Source: Cornus controversa | Lineage: Eukaryota; Streptophyta; Magnoliopsida; Cornales; Cornaceae | NCBI GenBank assembly: GCA_026545225.1 | Contig: CM048845.1 | Span: 102,420,033 to 102,484,032 of the forward strand | Reading direction: 5' to 3' | Length of the DNA: 64,000 bases | Shown here: piece by piece, positions 11,389-22,160 of the stretch | How the letters are laid out: the number at the start of each line of letters is the position of its first letter | Position numbering within the stretch: the first letter of the stretch is position 1 | Program-made: the position numbers and the translations under genes | The notes under the pieces: generated by a model | Database searches by the model: none | What the model was told of the DNA's origin: nothing | Seen by the model: only the letters and a program-made list of their open reading frames with translations

Positions 11389-12216
11389 TGTAACACCCCG
11401 CTCCAACACATGGTATGATATTATCCGCTTTGGGCCTAAGCCCGCACAGTTTTGCCCTTGGGTTTTATCCCAAAAGGCCTCATACCATTTGAAGAAAACA
11501 TACTACATATAAGCACATCCCCTTCTCCACATCCACGCGATGTGGGATTGAGCACCCTGTACTGTAGTAACCCTTGTGGACGGGTGTGAGTGGGCGGGTG
11601 CATAGACAGACACTGGGCTGAGCTACCACACTGACAGGGTACAGGGTGCTCAATCCCACATCGCCTGGGTGTGGAAAAGGGGATGTGCTTATATGTAGTA
11701 TGTTCTCTTCAAATGGTATGAGGCCTTTTGGGGTAAACCCAAGAGCAAAACCGTGCGGGCTCAGGCCCAAAGCGGACAATATCATACCATGTGTTGGAGC
11801 GGGGTATTACAGTTGGTATCAGAGCCTGAACCCAGCCGGAAGTAAGTGTGCCGACGAGGGCGTCGGGCCTCGTAGGGGGGTGGATTGTAGTAACCCTTGT
11901 GGACGGGTGTGAGTGGGCGGGTGCATAGACAGACACTGGGCTGAGCTACCACACTGACAGGGTACAGGGTGCTCAATCCCACATCGCCTGGGTGTGGAAA
12001 AGGGGATGTGCTTATATGTAGTATGTTCTCTTCAAATGGTATGAGGCCTTTTGGGGTAAACCCAAGAGCAAAACCGTGCGGGCTCAGGCCCAAAGCGGAC
12101 AATATCATACCATGTGTTGGAGCGGGGTATTACATGTACCCTGTCAGTGTGGTAGCTCACCCAGTGTCTCTTCTTTGCACCCACCCACATCACACCCGTC
12201 CACAAGGGTTACTACA
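11389..12216 (-). mobile_element. Older TRIM solo LTR, interrupted by a younger TRIM
   Basis: A minus-oriented LTR of the small family described at 11563. It is split into 11389-11562 (beginning TGTAACACCCCGCTCC) and 12135-12216 (ending GGGTTACTACA). Joined without the insert it is a single complete LTR of about 250 bp. Flanks are ATAAT (11384-11388) and ATAAC (12217-12221), a 4-of-5 match fitting a mutated 5-bp target duplication in the LINE. It has no internal region or second LTR of its own, so it is a solo LTR left by LTR-LTR recombination. Confidence 0.8.
11563..12134 (+). mobile_element. Complete TRIM retrotransposon (572 bp) with apparently identical LTRs
   Basis: A terminal-repeat retrotransposon in miniature. 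LTR 11563-11811 and LTR 11886-12134 are each 249 bp, begin TGTAGTAACCC and end GGGGTATTACA. I see no difference between them by eye. Between them are only 74 bp: the primer-binding site TGGTATCAGAGC (11814-11825, complementary to the 3' end of initiator tRNA-Met), a short spacer, and a purine run AGGGGGGTGGA next to the second LTR serving as polypurine tract. Flanking TGTAC copies (11558-11562 and 12135-12139) are a perfect 5-bp target duplication. It codes for nothing and must borrow all proteins from an autonomous relative. Identical LTRs imply a recent insertion. Confidence 0.93.
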
Positions 12217-12755
12217 ATAACAATCAAATAGGAACATCGATGGAAAAGATGATTGTGATCCTCTGCTGCATTGAGGCAGAGAATACAGACATTTGGTTGC
12301 ATCCCATAATTGAGAGATGATTTGTCCTGAGTGAATAGTTTATCTTGTATAACAAGTCATAAACAAAACGAGTGTTTGGGAATGAAATGGCTAAACCAAG
12401 TTAGCTTATGCCAATGGACACTGGGGTTAATGGAAGAGATGGTTTTGAGGGTGTGTTTGAGGGAGTAGTCTTTGGTTGGTGATGGGATCCATTGTATAAG
12501 ATCATTGCAATTTAGGTTAGGCAAATGGAGATTGGATGTGTTTAGACCATGCCCAATGCTCATTAGAAAACAAAGAGGAAACTTTCATGAATATGTTGAT
12601 ATTCCAACAATACCTAGAGTTAGAATTTAGTACCTTGTAGAAAGGACCACATGGTGGCCAGTTGTCAAAGAAGGCCATTGTGGACTGTCCATTATTAACT
12701 CTGTGTTGCACCATTGGTTGAGCTAAACTTTTGTTCTGCAATAGCTTCCTCCAAA

Positions 12756-13259
12756 TGTAATCACCTGCGGGGTGGATTGCCGGGGCATGTTAGGATTGCT
12801 GCTGGGGCATGTCAGGATTGTTCAATCCCACACCATCTAGGTGTGGAGAAGGGAATGTGCTTATATGTAGTGTGTTCTCTTCAAATGTTTAAGGCCTTTT
12901 GGGGTAAAACCCAAGAGCAAAATCGTGCGGGCTTAGGCCCAAAGAGGATAATATCATACCATGTGTTGGAGCAGGGTATTACAGTTGGTATCAAAGCCTG
13001 AACCCAATCGAAAGTGTGCCGACGAGGACGTCGGGCCTCATAGGGGGATGGATTGTAATCACCCGCGGGGTGGATTGTCGGGTATGTCAGGATTGCTCAA
13101 TCCCACATCTCCTGGGTGTAGAGAAAAGAATGTGCTTATATGTAATGTGTACTCTCCAAATGGTATAAGGTATTTTGGGGTAAAACCCAAGAGCAAAATC
13201 GTGCGAGCTTAAGCCCAAAGCGAATAATATCATACCATGTGTTGGAGCGGGGTATTACA
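12756..13259 (+). mobile_element. Complete TRIM retrotransposon, U3 variant
   Basis: LTR 12756-12983 (228 bp) and LTR 13054-13259 (206 bp) flank a 70-bp interior with the primer site TGGTATCAAAGCC (12986-12998) and a purine run TAGGGGGATGGA. CCAAA on both sides (12751-12755 and 13260-13264) is a perfect target duplication. The R/U5 part matches the element at 11563, but the U3 start is different (TGTAATCACCCGCGGGG). The first LTR is longer because a roughly 22-bp piece around GGGGCATGTYAGGATTG is doubled. The two LTRs differ at many positions, so it is older than the 11563 copy. Confidence 0.9.
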
Positions 13260-15300
13260 CCAAAACCATGAGCAAGTGTTTGGGATTTTCAAATCCCACA
13301 AGCTCTTTTGTTTGATAAGGTGTTTAAATGTCCATTGCTTCCATACACTGTCATATTCATTAGAACACAATGCTCAGATATGTCTCAAAATTGTTATTTT
13401 ATTTCACATATGTAAGTTAGGAATGCCCAAGTCTCCTTCCTCTTTAGGTCTGCACACAATTTCCCAAGTAACTTTAGCTCTAAATTTAGTAATTGTAGGG
13501 CCTGGCCATAAAAACTTTTGGAGGATCCTATTCATCTGATCAATCGCATTAGCTGGTAAGATAAGAATATTTGTCCAAAAAATGCATGCTGAAGAAAGTG
13601 GCTTGAATGAGTTGCAGTCTCCCTACAAAAAAGAGTGTTCTTGATGCCCAATTGGTGATCCTATCACATATATTATCAATAAGGGATTGGCAATCTGCAG
13701 CAATCAATCTTGTTATGATTAATGGAATTCCTAAGTATCTAATGGGTAATGAAGCAATAAGAAAGTTGAACTAGTTGGAAATGGCCTGCTTTGTGTTCTC
13801 AGAAACACCACACATAAAAAAAAGTTGTTTTTACTAGAATTAAGTATCAATCCTGAAAGATTAGAGGCTGTATTCAAAGCTCTCTTCAAAGTACCTATAG
13901 AACTAATGTTTCCATAGCATGACATAAGTATATCATCAGCAAAAGAGAGATGTGAAATTTTGAGGGTTTTACATCTCTAATGAAAGGTGAAAAGTGGGTC
14001 AATGGAGGTCAGTTGATTAGTTATGGATGAAAAAATATCATAGCAATCACAAAAAGGTAGATGGATATAGGATCCCCCTGTCTAAGACTTTTGATACTTT
14101 GAAAAAACCACATAACTCACCATTTATAGCAACTGAAAAGGAAGTAGTAGAAATACAAGTGGTCACCCATGAAACAAAAATGGGAGGAAATTTTAGCGGT
14201 TCAAGGGTATCAATCAAGAATTGCCAATTAAGACTATCATAGGCTTTGTATAAATCAACTTTAAGAGTACATCTAGGAGAATACAAGTTCCTATGGTACC
14301 CATTCAACAATTCTTGAGCCAAGATTATATTGTCCCCAATCTTTCTCCCTTTAACAAAAGCATTTTGAGCCTTGTCAATCAAAGTGGATAGAATGAGTTT
14401 AAGTTTGTTAGCCAGTAACATAGAAATACATTTATACAGAACACAACAACAAGATATAGGTCTATAATCAGAAGTGGATAAAGGATTGGGAATTTTAGGA
14501 ATGAGAGCCAAATATGTTGCATTAACCTGCTTGAGGATTTTTTCAGTTTAAAAAAATTGTTTGATTGCTAAAGTTACTCCTTCACCAACAATTTCCATGT
14601 TTATTTTTTAAAAAATAAGAGTTATATCCATCTGACCCTGTAGATTTTTTGAATTTTATGGAAAATAAGTAACTTTTGATTTCTTGATCAATAGGAATCG
14701 AAGTTAAACTCTCAAAAAAATTCTCATGAATAGATTTAGTAACATATGGAACTAAAAAATCCTTACTTGGGTAATTGTGAGGATTGCTCCCAAGTAGGTC
14801 CTTGAAGAAGGAAATGAAAGTGTTTTTGATTGAATTGGTATCAATGGTGCTTATTCCATCCTCTGTGGTGGAGTTTACAATTCTCTTCATATTTTATCTA
14901 TTATGAATGCTCTTATAGAAAAAGCATGTGTTTTGATCCCCCGTTGCAAACCAATTGACCCTTGACTTTTGATGATAAAATTGTTCCTCAAATCTTTCTC
15001 AGACTTTTATAGGTTTGAGTGAGAACTTTCTCTCGCTGTCTAAGGTTAGTATTACCAGGGTCCACATCAAGGCTAATCTAGCATACATGTAAGTTAGATT
15101 TTATCAACTTTACCTTGTCAATGATGCCACTGAAAGCTCTTTGGTTGAGTGTTTTCAAAGTTGTTTTGAGGATTTTCAATTTAAATATAACTCTAAACAT
15201 ATAAATGCCTTGGATATCTGAATTTCATACATTTGCAACGATGCTTAGAAATTCTAGGTGATCACACCAAAAATTAGAATTTGAAGGGACACTTCTTTTA

Positions 15301-15525
15301 TGTGGTGACCCTTGTGGGCGGGTGCGAGACATTGGGCGAGCTACCATACTAGCAGGCTACAGGGTGTTTAATCCCATATCGCCTGGTGTGAATTGTGAAA
15401 GTGTTATATGTATGTTCATCACATTTCTATGACACAATACGTGAGTGACCCCCTGAAAAGTCTCTAGTTTGGCCGGGGGAGCCGAAAGCGGACAATATTA
15501 TGTCAAAATAGAGTGGGGCATTACA
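15301..15525 (+). mobile_element. Diverged TRIM solo LTR
   Basis: Begins TGTGGTGACCCTTGTGGGCG and ends GAGTGGGGCATTACA, sharing both termini and the run AAAGCGGACAATAT with the other copies. Its middle portion (GTTATATGTATGTTCATC...) differs from theirs. Flanks TTTTA (15296-15300) and TTTTG (15526-15530) fit a 5-bp target duplication with one change. No internal region or partner LTR is present. Confidence 0.72.
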
Positions 15526-15581
15526 TTTTGTGTTCCAAATGAGATAAGCATAAGCCAGCGGTCAAAGATTTATGGGGGTAG

Positions 15582-16624
15582 TGTAACAACCCACTTCACC
15601 TGATGGTATGATATTGTCCGCTTTGGGCCAAGCCCGTACGATTTTGCTCTTGAGTTTTATCCCAAAAGGCCTTATACCATTTAGAGAGAACACACTACAT
15701 ATATGCACATCCCCTTCTCTACAGCCAGGTGATATAGGATTGAGCACCCTGTAGCCTGCCAGTGTGGTAGCTCGCCCAATGTCTCTTCTTACACTCGCCC
15801 ACAAGGGTCACTACAATCCACCCCCTACGAGGCCTGACGTCCTCGTCGGTACACTTTCAGCTAGGTTCTGGCTCTAATACCATTTGTAACAGCCCACTCC
15901 ACCTAATGGTATGATATTGTCCGCTTTGGGCTCAAGCTTGTACGATTTTGCTCTTGGATTTTACCCCAAAAGGCCTCATACCATTTGGAGATAACACACT
16001 ACATATAAGCACATCCTCTTCTCTACACCCAGAGGATGTGGGATTGAGCATCCTGTAGCCTGCCAGTGTGGTAGCTCACCCCAGTGTCTCTTCTTGCACC
16101 CGCCCATAACACACCCACCCACAAGGGTCACTACAGGGTGCTCAATCTCACATCGCCTGGGTGTGGAGAAGTCGATGTGTTTATATGCAGTGTGTTCTCT
16201 CCAAATGGTATGAGGCCTTTTGGGGTAAAACCCAAGAGCAAAATCGTGCGGGCTTGGGCCCAAAACGAACAATATCATACCATCAAATGGAGTAGGATAT
16301 TACAAATGGTATCAAAGCCAGAGCCCAGTCGAAAGTGTACCGACAAGGACGTCGGGCCTCCTAGGGGGTGGATTGTAGTGACCCTTGTGGGCGGGTGTGA
16401 TGTGGGCGAGTGCAAGAAGAGACACTGGGGCGAGCTACCACACTGGCATGCTACAGGGTGTTTAATCCTACATCGCCTAGGTGTGGAGAAAGGGATGTGC
16501 TTATATGTAGTGTGTTCTCTCCAAATGGTATGAGACCTTTTGGGGTAAAATTCAAAAGCAAAATCGTGCGGGCTTGAGCCCAAAGTGGACAATATCATAC
16601 CATCAAGTGGAGCAGATGGTTACA
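15582..16624. mobile_element. Inverted compound TRIM: reverse element fused to a forward one
   Basis: Left half, minus orientation: LTR 15582-15815, 69-bp interior 15816-15884 (primer site read as GGCTCTAATACCA), LTR 15885-16135. Right half, plus orientation: an LTR lacking its first part, from about 16131 to 16304, interior 16305-16373 (primer site TGGTATCAAAGCC at 16307), LTR 16374-16624. The halves meet at a shared CTACA (16131-16135). The whole has one pair of flanks, GGTAG (15577-15581) and GGTAA (16625-16629). Removing everything between them restores a continuous LINE reading frame. It therefore looks like one insertion, or one insertion later remodelled. It has no coding capacity. Confidence 0.85.
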
Positions 16625-17095
16625 GGTAAAAATTGGTAACTAGAGTTAGGGAAGAAGGATAACCAATCAATGTTGATGATGACCCTATCCAACTTTTTAG
16701 AAATGTTTGCATTCCTCTGTGACTTGTTGGACTAGGTGTGGAGAAACCCAGTGTATCTCAAGTCATCAAGATTAGTATCAATAAAGCAATCATTCAGTTC
16801 TTCCATAGTGGCATTCCACTGGTCAGCACCACCAAATATTTCTCTAGGCCATCTAATAATATTGAAATCCCTTAGCAACATCCAAGGGTAAGAAGAAATT
16901 GTGTTTGTAATATTTGAGATTGATTCCCACAATTCTCTTCTTTTTTCAGGAGTATTAGCACCATAGATAAAGGTAATAAAAAAATTAGTGATAGATGAAT
17001 CAAGGTAGGAAACTACGCAGTGGATGAATTGATCTAACATGGTTAGACTATGAATATTAAGAGTGTTTGGGTTCCAAAGAGTCCAAATTCTTCCA

Positions 17096-17910
17096 AGAGA
17101 GGAGAAAGCTTTGTTACTGATGAGAGGTCAATTGGAGATGGCATTGTGGACTCTTTTCCAAGGGGATCGAGTGCTTTGTTTGAAGGGGCTCGATCTCTTT
17201 AGAAAGTGCTTGAGCGCAGTTGAGATCCTAAAACACCTACTCTGCCTCCAAAGCACTCGAGGGCTTTATTAGGTGAGATCAATCTCCATACCAAAGAGCT
17301 CGAGCGTTTAATGAAGAGATTGAGTGCCTTGGTGTCTCCGAATTAGGCATTCTACATTGAAAGCGCTCGATCCCTTTCTTCAAAGTGCTCAAACGCCTAT
17401 CCCCAATTTGGGTTTTTAAGACCCATGACAGGCAGGGTTGAGTGTCAGTGGTTCAACTGTGGAGTGTCTTTTTAGGGGTAGTTCTTTCGTGCATGTTTAG
17501 GTCTCTTTCCTGCATTTTAGGAGTAGCTATGCATTTTGGTGACTTTAGTTGTCATGATATCAGTTTAGTATTGTCTATTTTGTTACTTTATAGTTTTTTC
17601 CAGTTTTATGACTCACTGCTGCTATTTTCACTATTTCTCTATCGTGTTTTCAACTAATTAATGGTTATTAATGATTGTGATGTTATTAATCGATTTGTAT
17701 TTTTTTATTCACATTCATTTCATTTGGTTGGTCGTGTGTTTTGATAGGTTGTGGCATCTAAGTTTGGGGAACTATTATCTTTACCTTCTAACTAGTGGTT
17801 TGTTATCTTTTCTCGCTATTATTCATAGATATGATAATATCGTTCTAACTCTTATATATGTTTATCTTTAATGTACATTGTGGATAATATACAATTCAAG
17901 TTTAGGGGTA
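17096..17910 (+). mobile_element. LTR-retrotransposon internal remnant with candidate polypurine tract
   Basis: No gene is recognisable. At 17150-17400 there is a run of reiterated GCTCGAG/AAGCGCTCGA-like words with no array order. The stretch closes on TTCAAGTTTAGGGGTAAGG (about 17896-17914), which resembles the polypurine tract and lead-in of plant Tat/Athila-type gypsy elements. If so, an LTR begins just after it, near 17921. Confidence 0.35.
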
Positions 17911-17920
17911 AGGCGATGTA

Positions 17921-20185
17921 TTTTATGTGCTTAATTGGTGAAAGGTGAAATGGTGATATGTTTTTAGGAAAATTTTTATTGAGTTTTAGGGATTTTTGGT
18001 CATTTTCTTTTCATAGTTTTATTTATTTATTATTGTTTCTTTTGTTTTGTTTTTAATTATGATGTTTTAACATTAATCAAAAGTTTAATACTTTTTGTAG
18101 GTTCTTTGTAAGGACCATGACCATTTTTTACCTATTTTTTTTCATTTAAAGCATATAAATCATGTTTGGGGACTCTTATATAAGTTTGGAAAAGTTTGGG
18201 AGCGTTTGGAAAAAAATGAGTTTTTAGGATTGGGCGGGTCCAGGAGGCCAAAAATTCAAAAGTGTCGGAATGACACCAAATTTGGAGGATAGGTTAAATA
18301 AAATATTTGATACGCTATAGAATCAATTTCGAATCCATCAGAGTTTTTGAAATTGAAAACGGAGCCCAAAAAGGTTTAATAAGTGACAAGGGGCATTGTT
18401 ATAAATGAGGGAGGCTGGGTCTATAAAAAAGAAATAGGAGAACACACCATAATTCTCTCATTATATTCAGTCGATTAAGAGGGTTATAAATCCTTATATT
18501 ATTCTTCTTCCTTCTCCATTAAAGTTGAGGAGTTTGGAGCGTGACTTGGACAACGCCGAAGAATAAAGGATTGATCAACGTGACGAAGACTCGAGTTTGA
18601 TTCGTTCAAATTCAAATTCGGACAAGGTTGTTCTGGTGAGAATTGGGAATTTTTGGATCTGGGCTTGAAATTGAGGTAATGATGTTTGACTCTCTTGTTA
18701 TTTACTCTACAAGTATTGTATGTGATTTAATACTAGAAATATCACATTTTATGTTGAGAGCAAACTGGGCAGTAATCTGCTACCTTGAAAATATTTTATT
18801 TTTCAGATGTTATAGTAATCCAAATGCTACGACATTTTACAAGAATATAGATATATGTCTTAGCTTTATTTTGATATATCACAGGCCTCATTTGGATAAG
18901 AATTAAGTGAGTTATTAAATGTTTCTCAAGACTGCGCAGAATCTGTCATGCTTGGATTGTTTTAGCAGTAACTCAACTTATGAGTGAAATTTTGAGTTAA
19001 TTCAAATTGGGTTTGAACATAGACTTATTGTAGAATAAATCTGTAGAATTTTGGAGTAAAAGGTTGAGCATATGATTTATGGTGAAGTTGTGAGTAGCAT
19101 GCTGTGAGAAGTCGTTCGAACAGATTTTTAGCTACATTTTTTTTTATTAAAACTGAACTTATGGGTTGACATATCTATTTTTTTATTAATTGAGATGATA
19201 GTAGAGTAAGTTAGATTTCACATGGCCTTATATTTATGTGATTTGGATTAGTATACTATTTTTGGTGAATATTTTAAAAAAAGCATGTATCTGCTGAAAA
19301 TTTTGTTTTGTTTAGACAGAAATTTTGAATTCCTACATAGTTGATTATCGATTGTAGTATTTTTTCACAATTGGAGGTTTTTAATTTTTCACTCCAATTT
19401 GAGGTAGGGATGCCTAACCCATGGAATCCGAGGTTTATGTGAATATATTGGTTGTCTATGACAACCAATTGACTATGTAGGTATGATTAGATATTTTTCT
19501 TTGATTTAAGCATACTAGGTTACACTATTTTGTAAAATTCTCAATGTGAATTAATGTGATTATATGCTTATAAATTATTTTGAATGATTGTAGAACATGT
19601 TGAAGGTGTTATGTGAGAACATGATATATGTTACATGTGTATATACGAATATGATACTTACGTGTTTGATAAATTGCCTATAAGAGCATAATTAAATGAA
19701 AAGCATGTTTTATTGTTGATATAAATGCTTGACATGAGAGGATATGAACATAAGCATAAAAATATGATTTGTTCATGCATTGCATATACATGGAGTTAGT
19801 GCGCATGTGAAAAGGGCTGTGGAAAAAAGATAGCCAAAAGTTGGTTATCCGAGTGTGTGATGTAAAAAGGTTGGAACCGGATGGCCAAGAGTCAGAATCC
19901 AAGGTGAAATAGAATGGTTGTGGCTAGTCTGATCGCCAAGAGTCAGGATTCGGGTCAATTGTTATCGTATGTCATGTATGTGTGAGGTAAGGATAGGGTA
20001 CGAGTACATGGTATGACATATGCATTCATGGCATGGTTGTTTGTGTATGAGTTGTGCGTTTTATGATAACATGATTATGTGTTATGTGGTATTCACTCGA
20101 CTTGTGAAATTATGTTTTAGACATTTCTACTGAGCGTGTGATTGCTCATTTAATGAATTTTAACTCTTTTTCAGATCATAACAAG
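17921..20185 (+). mobile_element. Probable LTR of a gypsy-type retrotransposon
   Basis: A non-coding region with promoter-like signals in the middle (TATAAATGAG near 18394 and CTATAAAAAAG near 18421), followed by a leader-like tract. Further on are phrases common in plant gypsy LTRs: GATGGCCAAGAGTCAG near 19880, CGCCAAGAGTCAGGATTCGG near 19932 and ATTTCTACTGAGCGTGTG near 20125. No primer site follows, so the 3' part appears cut off near 20185, where a different repeat starts. Limits are approximate. Confidence 0.4.
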
Positions 20186-20410
20186 AACATGGGGGCCTTC
20201 TATTCGATGTGCAAAACACAATAAAATATTATGGATTAATGTCGTCGTTGTTTTACACTTCGACAAAAGAGAATTCATAAAAACTTACAAATACTTTACT
20301 AAAATTAGTAAAGCAGTGAGTAGGAGTCGACCCCACAGAGACTGCATTAGTTTTGTTATTAAGCTATCAAGACCTTATCTAATTTAATTTAAAGAGAATT
20401 TATTTTATTT

Positions 20411-20827
20411 TTAAATTAAAAACCTGATTGTTAGCATTTGTAGCTTTGATTTCCTTACCTTGGTAGTGCCTTCATGAGTTACTTGTAAAATATCTCATAC
20501 TTCTTTCGAATTGGTACAAACAGAGATTCTTGCAAATTTAGATAGAATAACATAATTAAATATAGTATATAAACCCTTATTGTTATTATTAGTTTCCTCA
20601 TGCTCAACATCTGATCATGTTATCTTATCCTTTACTACAATTACAATGGCATCACCAGTACCAGTGGTAGAGGTAGGAATTGTATATCCATTCTTAACTG
20701 ACATTCATACTCTCTCACCTTGAGATTTAAGAAAGGCTTTCATGCAAGACTTCCAAAAAGTATAACTTGAACAATCAAACAAAGGAGTTCACTCAATCAA
20801 TCCAGCATCTTTCATACTAGATTCCAT
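20411..20827 (-). pseudogene. Ty1/copia gag (UBN2-type) fragment with four nonsense codons
   Basis: Capsid-region fragment of a copia retrotransposon, 139 codons from an ATG at 20827 to a stop at 20411. Visible family features are the N-terminal PLFDCSSYTFWKSCMKAFL and, nearer the end, the DILQVTHEGT stretch followed by KVRKSKLQML. Four in-frame stops fall where the family has tryptophan, and all are TGA. One TGG (in TFWKS) survives. It lies directly downstream of the primer site at 20909-20920 and the LTR beyond it, so this is the 5' end of one element in minus orientation. No pol region follows, and another repeat takes over below 20400. Confidence 0.8.
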
Positions 20828-20908
20828 GATGACTTTTGAAAACAAATATAATTTTTTTTATTTTAAAAATTACTTTCACAATTAACTACTCACAAATTAG
20901 AAAATACT

Positions 20909-20920
20909 GCTCTGATACCA
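20909..20920 (-). other. Primer-binding site (initiator tRNA-Met) of the copia element
   Basis: Plus-strand GCTCTGATACCA is TGGTATCAGAGC on the minus strand, the standard primer site of plant copia elements. It is placed between the gag pseudogene and the LTR at 20925-22160, fixing the element's orientation. Confidence 0.85.
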
Positions 20921-20924
20921 AATA

Positions 20925-22160
20925 AGAGTAGCACGGTGCCGAAGTGGTTACGAAAGTTGGTTTAAAACTTAGAGGGGGTGAATAGGTTTACTTGCTCGTT
21001 TACTTAATTTTTCAGATTCATTCAATTTTAAGTCCAATTAGAAATTAATGAAACATATAAAACAAGTAAATAAAATAAAGTACAAGTAAAGTAAAGATGA
21101 CACCAGATATACGTGAAAAAACTCAAGTTGGGAAAAAAACCATGGGACAAGCAACGCCTCAGAAAATTAATTCACTATGTTGAAACAAAGTACAGCAAAC
21201 TCTGTCTCATACTCATATCCCTCTTCACTCTGTCAAGAATCTGATGCAGAACACCTCAGGTTTACAATTGTGACTTCAAGTCCAATAGTTGCAGACTTTC
21301 GGCTAATTTCACGATTCTTACAGAAAGGTAACTGGAAGAACACAAATACTCAGCAAGTATTTCGTTCCATTCGTAATGCAATTTGGTTCACCTTTCTTCA
21401 CAAGCAAGCAATAGAAGAACCACAAATCCAATGTTCTGATCAGCGAATAATTTTGATGCAGTATTTGAATAGCTAATCAGAAAAAAAAACACCATCTTAA
21501 ATATCACTCATGAATTATAGATGCGTGCTCTCAAAATATAGAATAATATTCTACCCTAAATATACTTGTAAAATATTATCTCTCTAAAATAATGTTTTCT
21601 GAAAGCATAAATATAGAGAAAATATAGATAAGTATATATAGGCATATGAGCCCTAACTCTACTTGAAAAACAAGTTAAAAACCAATAGAGAACTTTCCTA
21701 GAAGTTTCAAATAAAAAAGGAATTAGAATTTTTGTCAAAAATAATTTTCTTTTTGGAACAGGATAAGGAGGACCGGTGGGACTTTGTGAAAAACCTACAA
21801 AAACCAAACTGTCGAGAAAAGTTGGACCGGTCCTGAAAATTGGGGACTGGTCCTACTTTGAAAAACCGTAGTTTTAACCAGAAATCCTAGTTTTTCAAAG
21901 TAGCCTCTAAAACACAAAGTGCAACGTGTCCTCACTATATTTACTTGTACTACATGATGTCTTTATTGAATTAACTATTTCCACGCACTTGTTTATCAGT
22001 TCAAAGATGTTGAAGTCCTTATTGAATTAACTGTTTCCATGCACTTGATTATCAATTCAAAGATGTTGAAGATTGATACAAAAAATAAATAGAAAAAATA
22101 CAACTCGATCAATCAAGTTTTGAACACCGAAATTAGTTAATTACAAATTTATATCTCACA
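20925..22160 (-). mobile_element. Copia-type 5' LTR (copy 1)
   Basis: About 1236 bp, in minus orientation, ending at the primer site. It is clearly homologous in the same orientation to the LTR at 58358-59690: both hold GGTAACTGGAAGAA, ATATACGTGAAAAA and AATTTTAAGTCCAATTA in the same order, and end with CATCACA- or CTCACA-like termini. It contains reiterated GGACCGGTCC/GGACTGGTCC-type words (21770-21860). No LTR partner is in the window, so the element was truncated inside gag. Confidence 0.8.

Larger units (their letters stand above)
10780..17095 (-). pseudogene. Decayed L1-type LINE, 5'-truncated, split by TRIM insertions
   Basis: A non-LTR retrotransposon on the minus strand, inactive. 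From 5' (high coordinates): apurinic endonuclease piece about 17095-16732 (GRIWTLWNPN, then RDFNIIRWPREIFGG); linker; reverse transcriptase about 14890-13730 with LIPKIPNP, DYRPISCC, FVKGRKIGDN, LRQGDPIS and the catalytic FADD (near 13935); zinc-binding C-terminal domain about 12740-12357 (IPKHSF) and 11388-11197. The 3' end is the run after ACTTGCCG at about 10780-10790. Frameshifts (one just before LRQGDPIS) and stops break it. Later insertions occupy 11389-12216, 12756-13259, 15301-15525 and 15582-16624. Reading continues across each gap: for example YQFLP before and PHKSLTAG after the last one. No ORF1 is present, so it was probably truncated at insertion. I could not find its own target duplication. 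Confidence 0.85.

Noticed and set aside
11563-12134. Cassandra-type TRIM with a 5S rRNA promoter in the LTR
   Set aside because: The LTR shares the CAAAGCGGACAATAT-type run seen in several plant TRIMs, but I find no 5S-like internal promoter in it, so it is not called Cassandra.
11480-12220. Matching open frames with residues such as MLNPTSPGCGKGDV in both strands of the TRIMs
   Set aside because: They repeat because the LTR repeats. They cross LTR ends and have no known motif. TRIMs are non-coding.
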